From: an uncultured Bacteroidales bacterium
GTDB lineage: Bacteria; Bacteroidota; Bacteroidia; Bacteroidales; UBA932
Direction: 5' to 3'
DNA length: 64,000 nucleotides
Assembly (NCBI GenBank): GCA_944323785.1
Contig: CALUTU010000009.1
Location: 1 to 64,000 of the forward strand
Shown: positions 34,522-42,930 of the stretch, piece after piece
Layout: the number at the start of each line of letters is the position of its first letter
How positions within the stretch are numbered: position 1 is the stretch's first letter
Program-made: the position numbers and the translations under genes
The notes under the pieces: model-generated
What the model was told of the DNA's origin: nothing
Databases searched by the model: none
What the model saw: the letters and a program-made list of their open reading frames with translations, nothing else

Positions 34522-35733
34522 ATGCATTATCAAAAATTGTTATGGACAACTATCTGCGCTATGGCAATACTGTCATGTGACACACAGCAGAAACAGGAAA
34601 CGGAAGTTCCGGTCCTGACGCCTACGACTACCGAAGACATCAACGTATTAAAGGAGGGAGGACAATACAACCTGACATACTACATTGACCATCCGGCAGA
34701 CGACGGCAGGATAGAGGCATCTGTCTCTCCAGAGGGATGGATTGACGGCATCAACACGGAAACGCCCGGAATAGTCTCATTCAATGCCTCCGCAAATGAA
34801 AGCGAGGAGATACGTGAGGCTTCCATGAAAGTCACATATATCTATACCGGAGGAGAGCCCCAGTCGTTCTCGGTGCGCATAGTTCAGGAAGCGGCTGACG
34901 GCACTGATAATCCGTCAGACGCCCCTTTCACAATAACGGTTACCGACATTACCTATTCGACAGCCGACATCACTATTGTGCCGGACGACCCGTCCATGCC
35001 TTTCATCGTATGGGTTGACGAAGCCAGCGAGATAAATGGTCTTGACGACGACGCGCTTTTCACTGAGGACCTCACTATTATGGAAAGTAATGCGGCCATG
35101 ATGGGACAAAGTCTGCAGGGCTATATCAATCTGATTGTCAAGCACGGGGAGCAGAACCGCAAGCAAGGCAAATTGAATCCCGACACCGAATATGCCGTAT
35201 GGTGCTATGGAATAGACAATTCAGGCAGCTATCCTGAAAGGACTACGAGCATAGCCAGAAAGACATTCATTACAGATGTTCCCGAAGTCACCGACAACGG
35301 TATAACCCTGGAGGTAGAGGTGACAGGCAATACTTTCTCAGCTGTCGCAACGCCCTACACCAACGACAAATACTACAACCTGAACTGGAACAGCGAAAGC
35401 ACCCTTCAGAATAGTGGCTTTACCGATGGAACCGCTGCTGAAAGATGCTTCGAATTTGAATACGATTATATGTCCAAATATCTCGCATTTATGCCTGTGA
35501 CTTCATGGGCCAACGTAAAGCAAGGACCGGCGACCACCTCCTCAACATTCAAGAATGAGGACACCTACTATGTATTCGCATATTTCATCAATGATGATGC
35601 GACTGCCGATGGAGACATCTACATAAAGACAATAGAATACGACGGAGAAAACGCTACCGTACTTGATGCCCCGGGCGTATCCTTCCTGAGAGCGTCACTG
35701 ACCGACAAGAAAGTTGAAAGGCCCATGCCTTGA
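34522..35733 (+). CDS. BACON-domain surface lipoprotein
   Basis: The 403-residue protein has lipobox ILSC (about Cys19), a BACON domain (about 38-130: VLKEGGQYNLTYYIDHP, PEGWIDGI, SEEIREASMKVTY) and two repeat modules (about 137-262 and 265-385; signatures TEYAVWCYGIDNSG and TYYVFAYFIND). No enzyme motif. It probably shares a transcript with the preceding Big_2 lipoprotein and ends before the terminator at 35766. Confidence 0.75.
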   Translation: MHYQKLLWTTICAMAILSCDTQQKQETEVPVLTPTTTEDINVLKEGGQYNLTYYIDHPADDGRIEASVSPEGWIDGINTETPGIVSFNASANESEEIREASMKVTYIYTGGEPQSFSVRIVQEAADGTDNPSDAPFTITVTDITYSTADITIVPDDPSMPFIVWVDEASEINGLDDDALFTEDLTIMESNAAMMGQSLQGYINLIVKHGEQNRKQGKLNPDTEYAVWCYGIDNSGSYPERTTSIARKTFITDVPEVTDNGITLEVEVTGNTFSAVATPYTNDKYYNLNWNSESTLQNSGFTDGTAAERCFEFEYDYMSKYLAFMPVTSWANVKQGPATTSSTFKNEDTYYVFAYFINDDATADGDIYIKTIEYDGENATVLDAPGVSFLRASLTDKKVERPMP

Positions 35734-35765
35734 GCTGGGGACACACAGCCTGACATGAACAGATA

Positions 35766-35792
35766 AGGACGTACACAGTGCGTCCTTTTTTT
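35766..35792 (+). terminator. Rho-independent terminator
   Basis: Stem AGGACG/CGTCCT followed by a run of seven T, after the lipoprotein genes and just ahead of the ornithine aminotransferase promoter. Confidence 0.75.
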
Positions 35793-35814
35793 ACACAGAA
35801 CACCCCGCACAGAC

Positions 35815-35844
35815 TTGCAAAAACGGTAAAGTTTGCTAATTTTG
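35815..35844 (+). promoter_or_regulatory. Promoter of ornithine aminotransferase operon
   Basis: TTG (35815-35817), 19 bases, TAATTTTG (35837-35844), an exact TAnnTTTG box, with the ATG 23 bases downstream. Confidence 0.7.
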
Positions 35845-35867
35845 CGATACTTCTAATATTCACGCTT

Positions 35868-37094
35868 ATGAACATATCACAGAAAGCCCGGCACTACATT
35901 GACCTCGAAGAAAGATACGGGGCACACAACTACCATCCACTGCCTGTAGTCCTCTCGAAAGGAGAAGGCGTATACGTATGGGACGTGGACGGAAAACGCT
36001 ACTATGATTTCCTTTCTGCTTATTCGGCTGTCAACCAAGGGCACTGCCATCCTAAAATAGTAAAGGCCCTGTGCGACCAGGCCCAGAGGCTGTGCCTGAC
36101 CTCAAGGGCATTCTACAACGACTGCCTTGGGCCATACGAGGAAATGGCCACGAAATTCTTCGGCTACGACAAGCTGCTGCCCATGAACTCCGGGGCGGAA
36201 GCTGTGGAGACAGCTCTCAAGCTGGCCCGCAGATGGGGATATATAAAGAAAGGTATACCGGAGAACGAGGCCCTGATTATAACCTGCGAGGGCAACTTCC
36301 ACGGACGTACCATCACCATCGTATCCATATCCACGGATCCGGACAGCTACTCTCAGTACGGTCCGTTCACTCCGGGCTTCATCTCCATCCCCTACGACGA
36401 CAGCGAGGCCCTGCGCAAGGTGCTGGAGGAAAAAGGCGACAAGGTGGCGGCTTTCCTGGCCGAGCCTATCCAGGGCGAGGCCGGCGTCTATGTTCCGCAC
36501 GACGGATATCTGAAAGAGTGCTACGACCTCTGCAAGAAGTACAACGTGCTCTTCGTGGCAGACGAGGTGCAGACCGGCATCGGACGTACCGGCAAGATGT
36601 TCGCCTGTGACCACGAGGGCATACGTCCCGACATGATCACCATCGGCAAGGCCCTCTCTGGCGGAGTGCTGCCCATCTCGGCAGTCCTGGCAGACGATGA
36701 TATAATGCTGACTATCAAGCCCGGCGAGCACGGCTCAACATTCGGCGGCTTCCCTCTTGCAGCAAAAGTAGCCGTCGCTGCCCTTGAGGTCATCCGCGAC
36801 GAGCACCTGACCGAGAATGCCGAAAGGCTCGGCAGGATATTCCGGGAGGAGATATCGCGGATACAGTCCCCGTTCTTCAAGTCAGTCCGTGGAAAAGGAC
36901 TGCTGAACGCGGTCATTACGGAGCCTCAGAGAGGCCTTGAGGCCTGGGACATCTGCCTGGCCATGGCGGAAAAGGGCCTGCTGGCAAAGCCCACGCATAC
37001 CCATATCATCCGTTTCGCCCCGCCTCTGGTAATCAACGAGGAACAGCTCCGCGAGGCTGTAAGCATCATCAAAGACGTATTTGAACATATCTAA
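35868..37094 (+). CDS. rocD: Ornithine aminotransferase
   Basis: The start at 35868 ([20 protein letters not shown]) gives 408 residues, as expected. An upstream in-frame extension runs through the promoter. This fold-type I PLP enzyme moves the delta-amino group of ornithine to 2-oxoglutarate, giving glutamate semialdehyde. Visible motifs: [18 protein letters not shown], the PLP-contacting Asp in [15 protein letters not shown], and the PLP-lysine in [10 protein letters not shown]. It is followed after 7 bases by a citrulline hydrolase-like gene. Its product is the substrate of pruA at 27085. Confidence 0.94.
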   Translation: MNISQKARHYIDLEERYGAHNYHPLPVVLSKGEGVYVWDVDGKRYYDFLSAYSAVNQGHCHPKIVKALCDQAQRLCLTSRAFYNDCLGPYEEMATKFFGYDKLLPMNSGAEAVETALKLARRWGYIKKGIPENEALIITCEGNFHGRTITIVSISTDPDSYSQYGPFTPGFISIPYDDSEALRKVLEEKGDKVAAFLAEPIQGEAGVYVPHDGYLKECYDLCKKYNVLFVADEVQTGIGRTGKMFACDHEGIRPDMITIGKALSGGVLPISAVLADDDIMLTIKPGEHGSTFGGFPLAAKVAVAALEVIRDEHLTENAERLGRIFREEISRIQSPFFKSVRGKGLLNAVITEPQRGLEAWDICLAMAEKGLLAKPTHTHIIRFAPPLVINEEQLREAVSIIKDVFEHI

Positions 37095-37101
37095 AGACAT
37101 T

Positions 37102-37998
37102 ATGCAGACGACATCCAGAGTACTGATGGTCAAACCAGCCCGCTTCGCCTTCAATCCGGAGACAGGCGGCAACAATGCATTCTCCCGTCCGGGACGCGAG
37201 TCCTCAAGCCAGGAGAACGCCCTGCGCGAGTTCACCTCCTACGTTGCCCTGCTGAGGGCCAATAAGATAGACGTGGTCATCGCGGAGGACACCCCTCATC
37301 CGCACACTCCAGACTCCATCTTCCCCAACAACTGGTTCAGCACTCATGAGGACGGCACCCTCGTCCTCTACCCTATGTCCGCCGTCAACCGAAGGAACGA
37401 GCGCAAGCCGGAAGTTCTGGAGGTGATAAGGAAGAACTTTGAGGTGCGCCGCCTTATCGACCTGACATGGTGGGAAAATGACAATCTCTTCCTCGAAGGG
37501 ACAGGCAGCATGATCCTTGACCGGGAGAATAAAATCGCTTACGCCTGCAAATCCTACCGCACGTCGGAGCAGGTACTCGCGGATTTCTGCAAACAGATGG
37601 ATTACAGCCCGGTATTTTTCGAGGCTTACGACCGCAACGGCGTAGATGTCTACCACACCAATGTGATGATGAGCCTCGGCACCGCCTACTGCATCATCTG
37701 CACCGAATCCATCAAGCCTGATGACAGGGACAGAGTACTGGGCTCCATCAGGGACAGCGGAAGAAAAATACTGGACATATCGTTCGACCAGCTGGAGCAT
37801 TTCGCGGGCAACATGCTGGAGCTGCACAATTCCGAGGGCAGGCCGATCCTGGTAATGTCAGCTTCCGCCCGTAAAAGCCTGACCACAGAACAAAACCGGG
37901 AGTTGAGCGCCCATTACAAGCTGCTCTCCCCCCAGTTGGACTATATTGAGACTCACGGAGGAGGCTCGGCCCGCTGTATGCTGGCCGAGCTCTTCTGA
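37102..37998 (+). CDS. ctlX: Citrulline hydrolase / amidinotransferase-fold enzyme (CtlX-like)
   Basis: The ATG at 37102 (MQTTSRVLMVKPARFAFNPE) gives 298 residues. The guanidino-group-modifying fold is shown by HTPDSIFPNNWFSTHEDG, the Asp-containing GTGSMILDR segment, the catalytic His in YHTNVMMSLG, and the nucleophile Cys in GGGSARCMLAELF near the C-terminus. CtlX-family enzymes hydrolyse citrulline to ornithine, ammonia and CO2, which fits co-transcription with ornithine aminotransferase. A dimethylargininase or arginine-deiminase-like activity cannot be excluded from sequence alone. Confidence 0.8.
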   Translation: MQTTSRVLMVKPARFAFNPETGGNNAFSRPGRESSSQENALREFTSYVALLRANKIDVVIAEDTPHPHTPDSIFPNNWFSTHEDGTLVLYPMSAVNRRNERKPEVLEVIRKNFEVRRLIDLTWWENDNLFLEGTGSMILDRENKIAYACKSYRTSEQVLADFCKQMDYSPVFFEAYDRNGVDVYHTNVMMSLGTAYCIICTESIKPDDRDRVLGSIRDSGRKILDISFDQLEHFAGNMLELHNSEGRPILVMSASARKSLTTEQNRELSAHYKLLSPQLDYIETHGGGSARCMLAELF

Positions 37999-38011
37999 TG
38001 AGCCTGACAAC

Positions 38012-39112
38012 TTAAATCTCCGATTCACACACCAGCATCGAGACATTGGAGATTATCTGGCCGGTATAGACATCTATCGCTACCGCGAAAGCTGTGAACT
38101 CCGATGCCATCGGTATATCTATGGGAGTACTTGTGGCCTCTCCCTGGTAGGACATTTCCATAAAGTAATCATATACCGTTCCACCGCCAAGAATCGGAAG
38201 CAGATATATTATCTCGTCCAGCATCTTCTGATACGACTCGGCTATCGCCTCCGGAGTATTGGTGCCATTGTATACATCCATCAGATAGCGCACCTCATCG
38301 TTATTGGGCACAGCCGATATGGTCAGCGTCCATTCTTCGGCATTCTGCTCTACGGACAACTTGAAGACGACATCCTCGGGTGTGACAGGAAGAGTCCTCG
38401 CCTGCGCATAATATATATCCGTCAGGATATTGCCGGCAGCATCCATTCCGTAGGCATACACGATATAATCGGAATCAGCACTCAGGTCCTCCGCAGAATA
38501 CGTCCCCTCTCCTTGCTTGAGAACATATTTCTCAAGAAACTCCTCGTATGACAGATTGCGTTTTGCCGCCTGCTCCTGGAAATACTCAATGTCATACGCT
38601 ATATACTCCTCATACGAGTCAAAAGAGTCCCATGTAGCCTTATCCACAGCCATACTTACATACGTAAGCTCAGGATCCGGCGGAACCACTTTCCAAACCA
38701 CCATACCGGTAGTACACTCGCTTTCCTGCACGGATATGGTGAATGAGGCATAGGGCTCCTGCGTCACGGTAAATTCAAGAGCCTGTCCCTCATAGGTCAG
38801 AACAATATCCGCAGTTCTGGACTCATTGCCACTGTTGACGGACACGGTGAAATAGACCTCTCCATACGCGCTTGTCGTATTGACCTCCTCAATCCAGTCA
38901 ACATTTGGACTGACTTCAGCGGCCACGGATGCCCCGGTAGGGCTGGCTATGTCGTAATAAATAGTATGGATACCGGCCTCAGGTCCGACCGTCATCTGCT
39001 GGTCTGACTTCGGACTGAACCCTACATTGTCGCGACCGTTGTCGTCATTGTTACACGAAGTGAACGCTGCTGCAAATGCAGAAATAAGAATAAAGACAAT
39101 TTGTTTTTTCAT
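38012..39112 (-). CDS. BACON-domain surface lipoprotein
   Basis: The 366-residue protein has lipobox FTSC (Cys20), a BACON domain (about 38-122: VGPEAGIHTIYYDIASP, NVDWIEEV, ESRTADIVLTYEGQ) and two repeat modules (about 124-245 with SDYIVYAYGMDAAGN, and 248-366 with SEFTAFAVAIDVYTG). It resembles the N-terminal 370 residues of the protein at 44362-45957 (shared KATWDSFDSYEEYI / KTTWDSFDSFDEYF), so they are paralogues under the same operator type. It is monocistronic, convergent with the citrulline hydrolase-like gene, and its promoter faces the 3' end of the regulator gene. Confidence 0.78.
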   Translation of the reverse strand: MKKQIVFILISAFAAAFTSCNNDDNGRDNVGFSPKSDQQMTVGPEAGIHTIYYDIASPTGASVAAEVSPNVDWIEEVNTTSAYGEVYFTVSVNSGNESRTADIVLTYEGQALEFTVTQEPYASFTISVQESECTTGMVVWKVVPPDPELTYVSMAVDKATWDSFDSYEEYIAYDIEYFQEQAAKRNLSYEEFLEKYVLKQGEGTYSAEDLSADSDYIVYAYGMDAAGNILTDIYYAQARTLPVTPEDVVFKLSVEQNAEEWTLTISAVPNNDEVRYLMDVYNGTNTPEAIAESYQKMLDEIIYLLPILGGGTVYDYFMEMSYQGEATSTPIDIPMASEFTAFAVAIDVYTGQIISNVSMLVCESEI

Positions 39113-39139
39113 ATCGGATGCGTTTTAATTTGTTCAACG

Positions 39140-39171
39140 CAAAACTATCCGATATATATCTGATTATCAAA
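39140..39171 (-). promoter_or_regulatory. Promoter of the 38012-39112 lipoprotein gene
   Basis: On the minus strand TTTG (39171-39168), 20 bases, TAGTTTTG (39147-39140), an exact TAnnTTTG match. Confidence 0.7.
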
Positions 39172-39182
39172 TATTAATAATA

Positions 39183-39208
39183 ACAAAACGACAAATTTGC
39201 CATTTTGT
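39183..39208 (-). promoter_or_regulatory. Operator with core GACAAATTTGCC, 18 bp upstream of -33
   Basis: The core (39190-39201) is centred exactly inside a dyad with arms ACAAAA (39183-39188) and TTTTGT (39203-39208). The distance from core to the -33 TTTG is 18 bp (39172-39189). Core, spacing and central dyad position are identical at 46033-46064, the promoter of the other nearby lipoprotein operon. The upstream position suggests an activator. Confidence 0.65.
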
Positions 39209-39219
39209 CATAAAGTACG

Positions 39220-40920
39220 TTATACGGCCCTCACTTCCTTCATATATCTTCCGGCAGTGACACCGGTCTCTTTCTGAAAAGAACGGTAAAACACAGATAT
39301 CGAGCTATATCCCAGATCATCAGCGAGCTGCTTGAGAGGTATGTCCACCGACTTGTCGGACATAATCAGAGTAGCCTCTACTATGCGCCATGAATTGAGG
39401 TAGTCGCTGAAAGACTTTCCCGACATACTGTTTATAGCCCTTGAAAGATAGGTTCTGTTTGTTCCAAGTATATCAGCCAGACTGTCTCTTGTCAAAGACT
39501 TCATCCTATACACCTTCTGCTCCCGCATAAGGTTCTCAACTTTTGCAAACAGCTCGCGGTCTGTTTCTGTAACAACGGAGTCCTGGCGCTTCTCCCCATT
39601 CTGCTTGGCAGCAACCTCCAGTTCCTGCTTCCTCTTGAACTCCTCCACATACCGCTGATGCTTCTCGACCAGCAGCCTGTAGGTATTGCGCTGATGCCGA
39701 TATAAGAACAGCAGAAACAGCATCACGAGAACTGCTATCAGGAGGACAGCTATATAAATCAGCATCCGCTGCCTGGTCTTAAGATGATCCAGCTCTGCCG
39801 CCTGCGCCATGTTCTCATACTTCATCTTCTGGATAGACATAAGCATGGAATTGAACTCCAGCTCTCTCTTCCTGTTGGAGACACTGTCAAGGTAAGCCCT
39901 GTAATTCTCCAGCCACGACACAGCCTCATCATTGCGGTTCTGGATAAGGGCATTGTCTATCAGACAGGACAACAGTTCCTTGCGGCACTCGTGATTGTCA
40001 TGCCTGTACGAGACATCCAGTCCTCTCTCAAACATATCCTCGGCCTCAGCATACTGCCCTGAAGACATAAGCATCCTTCCATAATCCAGATACACAAAGG
40101 TCTCTGTCCCGGCATCCGCATAATGCGCATACTCCAGAGCCGATATATAATATCTCTCAGCCTCGGCATAATTGCCTGACGATGAATTGATATCTGCATA
40201 TACCTTACAGATAAGCGCATAGAGAGTCACCACCTCGCCGCGGCGGGCCAGATCCCAGGCCGGGCCGATATACTTGAGTGCCTCGGCATCTTGACCGCAG
40301 ACATGCAGCATCATGGCCATCATAAGGCTGGCAGAGGCCTTATTGTCAACTAATGAAGAATACTCCACCAGCTTGTAAGCTTCCTCGGCATATTCCATAC
40401 CCTGCCTGTCGGACCTGATGTAGAAGAGATAGATGATGTCCATGAGAACGCCGAGACGGTTCCCGGGACTCATAGTAAGGGACGCATAATGATAACTTTT
40501 CTGATAGTACTCCATGGCTTTTGAGTAATTCAGCTCGGCCTTTATCGCGCATCCCCCATAAATACTGTAATACAGATACTTAAGAACATTGTCCCAGGAT
40601 TGTTCAACATAAGGCTCTATACTGTCCAGATAGTAAAGAGCCGAATCGGTACGTTCCTTGAAGAGCCAGGCCTGCGCCATATACACACCGCTGTATAAAG
40701 CGCAGAGAGTATCTCCGGCAGCTATGGCGTCCCTGAGGACAGGACGGGTATATATTATAACAGAGTCATCATTACCGACACTGTTGAAACGCCTCCAGGC
40801 ATCCTTGTGCTCATCGAGTTGTCCACTGTCATACTTAATGTCGACGGAAGGGGACTCCGAACATGATGCGGCGACGCATAATACCGCAGCGCACAATATG
40901 ATAAAACCCTGTACTCTCAT
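39220..40920 (-). CDS. Membrane-spanning TPR sensor / AraC-type transcription regulator
   Basis: I choose the ATG at 40920 (MRVQGFIILCAAVLCVAASC), which gives an SPII-like signal with Cys20 and sits behind a clear promoter; the longer frame from 40983 runs through it. The 566-residue protein has TPR-like helical repeats (about 40-370), one membrane helix (about 383-410, MLIYIAVLLIAVLVMLFLLF), a basic linker and a C-terminal AraC-type HTH (about 457-563: LADILGTNRTYLSRAINSMS, KQLADDLGYSSISVFYRSFQ). It is a paralogue of the regulator at 25324. It lies between two lipoprotein operons that share an operator, and is the obvious candidate to control them. Confidence 0.85.
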   Translation of the reverse strand: MRVQGFIILCAAVLCVAASCSESPSVDIKYDSGQLDEHKDAWRRFNSVGNDDSVIIYTRPVLRDAIAAGDTLCALYSGVYMAQAWLFKERTDSALYYLDSIEPYVEQSWDNVLKYLYYSIYGGCAIKAELNYSKAMEYYQKSYHYASLTMSPGNRLGVLMDIIYLFYIRSDRQGMEYAEEAYKLVEYSSLVDNKASASLMMAMMLHVCGQDAEALKYIGPAWDLARRGEVVTLYALICKVYADINSSSGNYAEAERYYISALEYAHYADAGTETFVYLDYGRMLMSSGQYAEAEDMFERGLDVSYRHDNHECRKELLSCLIDNALIQNRNDEAVSWLENYRAYLDSVSNRKRELEFNSMLMSIQKMKYENMAQAAELDHLKTRQRMLIYIAVLLIAVLVMLFLLFLYRHQRNTYRLLVEKHQRYVEEFKRKQELEVAAKQNGEKRQDSVVTETDRELFAKVENLMREQKVYRMKSLTRDSLADILGTNRTYLSRAINSMSGKSFSDYLNSWRIVEATLIMSDKSVDIPLKQLADDLGYSSISVFYRSFQKETGVTAGRYMKEVRAV

Positions 40921-40944
40921 ATCTGTCTCATAACTGTCAAACGG

Positions 40945-40975
40945 CAAAGATACGAAAAATAGGGGCCATGTCAAA
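40945..40975 (-). promoter_or_regulatory. Promoter of the 39220-40920 regulator gene
   Basis: On the minus strand TTTG (40975-40972), 19 bases, TATCTTTG (40952-40945), a full consensus promoter. Confidence 0.75.
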
Positions 40976-40989
40976 TATGACACAGCCCC
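40962..40989. terminator. Terminator of the lipoprotein operon overlapping the regulator promoter
   Basis: An imperfect inverted repeat (GGGGCCATGTCA at 40962-40973, TGACACAGCCCC at 40978-40989) follows the operon ending at 41018 and is followed by T-rich sequence on the minus strand. Its loop and distal arm contain the -33 box of the regulator promoter, so read-through and initiation could interfere. Confidence 0.5.
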
Positions 40990-41017
40990 CGAGCAAGTTT
41001 AAAACACATCAACTAAA

Positions 41018-42793
41018 TTATCCTCTTTCCGCCCTCCTCAGCATCTTATTTATAACTCGCACATTGTCTGCCTTGTACGGTGACATATAATTTTCGGAGA
41101 CAGAAACTTCGCCAGACTTCCTGCAGAACGTGCGCTCAGGCGCGTAACTTCTGTTACTGAAATCCAGAACACCTGTCCATTCTCCGTCCCACACATGTCC
41201 CAAGTCATCTGTAAATGCAAATGATATCGTATATGTATCATCTCCGTTATTTGTAATGCTCAGGTCTCCGCTGACCGCAGGAGCACAACCTACAATCAAA
41301 CCTTCCAAGGTCTCCATATAATTGGTTCCCATAAGATAATCGCCATCCAGATAACCTGTCACATACTCTCCGGGTGCAGGATTCACAGGATCAACGGAGG
41401 GAGTATACACCGCTGATGCCAATCCGGCGTTGAAATCCACCTCTTCTGTGATAAGTTCCAGCTGCACGACATCCGTAGCCGATTCCAGGACCACAATCCA
41501 GTTCCCGGTGCCGTTTCCATAATAATCCCCCCAGAACTGGGCAGAACCAGACGCCCCTTCAAGGTCCAGAGTATAGTCATCAGTCAATGTCGAATAAGGC
41601 CCGGGGAACCCCGTCACCTCAAGCGCACCGTTATATGAGCATTCCACAGAGTATCCCTCAGCTGTAACGAAAGAACACTCGACTGTATAATTTCCAGGCT
41701 CACCGCTGACTTTCATCTCTCCGTCGGAAATAAGTCCTTCAAATACATTCTCAGATTCATCAATATAACTGATATAAGTACCCATAGTAAGAGTCACACC
41801 CATGTAGTTGAAGTACTCTCCAGGATTAATGGACATTGCCTCAGGCACACTGGAACCAGCAAGTGTATAGTCACCTGTCGCGATATTTCCACTTTCGTCA
41901 TAATGCATAAATACATCCACATTCAAAATACTTCCCGGCGGCACTACATATCCGAAGAAGTCAACTTCCATGTCTGTAAAAGTCAATTGAACTTCCATAA
42001 GGCCGCCTTCCTCTCCAGACACGTACACAGCCGCTCCCTGCGAAGCCTCCATATCGATATCCTGATTAAGTACCGTTTCGCCGCCACTGCCTCCAGATGC
42101 ATTGTCGTAGTCAGGATTACCAGAATAGGTAAGATAATGCCTCATTCCCGTCTCATCGGTAAGACTGGCCTCCGCATGCATTACACCGCCGTCATAAGAT
42201 ATGATCAACGTCCCTTCGGTAAATCCGACATCAAAAACCACCTCTCCGTCCACCGACGTTCTCAATGCCTGAGTATGATCGGGTGCAAATGTCATATCCG
42301 CAGTAGCTCCCTGCTCTCCCAGGACATACGTACCGGCCGCAGGCAGAGGGTTGTCCGGATTCTCAGGAGCTGATGCCGTATATAAATCAAACGCATAATA
42401 GGAACCTCCGTCCATAGCACCGTCATTATACTCCATATCCGACAATATCGTATAGTAATTGTACTCACCGTTCAGTCCATACTGCGAACCATAATAGGTA
42501 CCGCTCATGAACGTACAATCGATGACGTAATCATACGAAGCCTGAATCACGTTGAGCTGAGCAGTCACACTTTCATTCTCATCATAGGTATATGTAAGCG
42601 TGACTATGGAACTTCTGTCCTCATCCGCCGTGTTTTCGTCAACGTTGAACACTATGCGGCCGGGTGTATCGTAATTGAACCCGCCAAGCCAATTTTCCGT
42701 AGGCTCTGCTAAAATCGTTCCTCCTTCCACAGGATTTACAATCCGGTATTCTATAACAGCCTCGCCTCCTTCCATAGGAACGGTCAGGTTCAT
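41018..42793 (-). CDS. BACON and repeat-domain surface protein, separated from its signal peptide by a frame change
   Basis: The 591-residue frame opens MNLTVPMEGGEAVIEYRIVN, already inside a BACON domain (about 1-85), and has no signal peptide. Three C-terminal-type repeats follow (about 90-230, 245-400, 405-560), with FWGDYYGNGTGNWIVVLE in the third resembling HSNYFGNGYNNWELDI in the protein at 44362-45957. The matching lipoprotein signal (42790-42909) is in another frame, overlapping this start by ATGA. Either a one-base frameshift has split one gene, or this mature part is made without export. Last gene of the operon starting at 45957. Confidence 0.65.
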   Translation of the reverse strand: MNLTVPMEGGEAVIEYRIVNPVEGGTILAEPTENWLGGFNYDTPGRIVFNVDENTADEDRSSIVTLTYTYDENESVTAQLNVIQASYDYVIDCTFMSGTYYGSQYGLNGEYNYYTILSDMEYNDGAMDGGSYYAFDLYTASAPENPDNPLPAAGTYVLGEQGATADMTFAPDHTQALRTSVDGEVVFDVGFTEGTLIISYDGGVMHAEASLTDETGMRHYLTYSGNPDYDNASGGSGGETVLNQDIDMEASQGAAVYVSGEEGGLMEVQLTFTDMEVDFFGYVVPPGSILNVDVFMHYDESGNIATGDYTLAGSSVPEAMSINPGEYFNYMGVTLTMGTYISYIDESENVFEGLISDGEMKVSGEPGNYTVECSFVTAEGYSVECSYNGALEVTGFPGPYSTLTDDYTLDLEGASGSAQFWGDYYGNGTGNWIVVLESATDVVQLELITEEVDFNAGLASAVYTPSVDPVNPAPGEYVTGYLDGDYLMGTNYMETLEGLIVGCAPAVSGDLSITNNGDDTYTISFAFTDDLGHVWDGEWTGVLDFSNRSYAPERTFCRKSGEVSVSENYMSPYKADNVRVINKMLRRAERG

Positions 42794-42909
42794 AAGTTTG
42801 CCGAGATCAGATCTATCTCAGGGAGACTGGTGTTTACGTCCGGCTCTTTTTCACAGCCGGACAGTACCGGCACTAAAGCCAGAAACAATGGCATCAGATA
42901 TTTTTTCAT
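42790..42909 (-). CDS. Orphan lipoprotein signal peptide (39 residues), 5' part of the split gene
   Basis: From the ATG at 42909 the frame reads MKKYLMPLFLALVPVLSGC, then EKEPDVNTSLPEIDLIS, and stops at TGA. It has a perfect SPII signal with lipobox LSGC, and its tail is the natural lead-in to the BACON domain that begins in the overlapping frame at 42793. It would be in frame after a single -1 shift just before the stop. No classical slippery heptamer is evident, so a mutation or sequence error is likelier than programmed frameshifting. Confidence 0.6.
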   Translation of the reverse strand: MKKYLMPLFLALVPVLSGCEKEPDVNTSLPEIDLISANL

Positions 42910-42930
42910 ACAGTAGAAATCCATTAAAGC

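Noticed and set aside
42784-42800. Programmed -1 ribosomal frameshift site
   Set aside because: The overlap sequence (GCA AAC TTA TGA) has no X-XXY-YYZ slippery heptamer and no strong downstream stem is evident. A mutation or sequence error is simpler.
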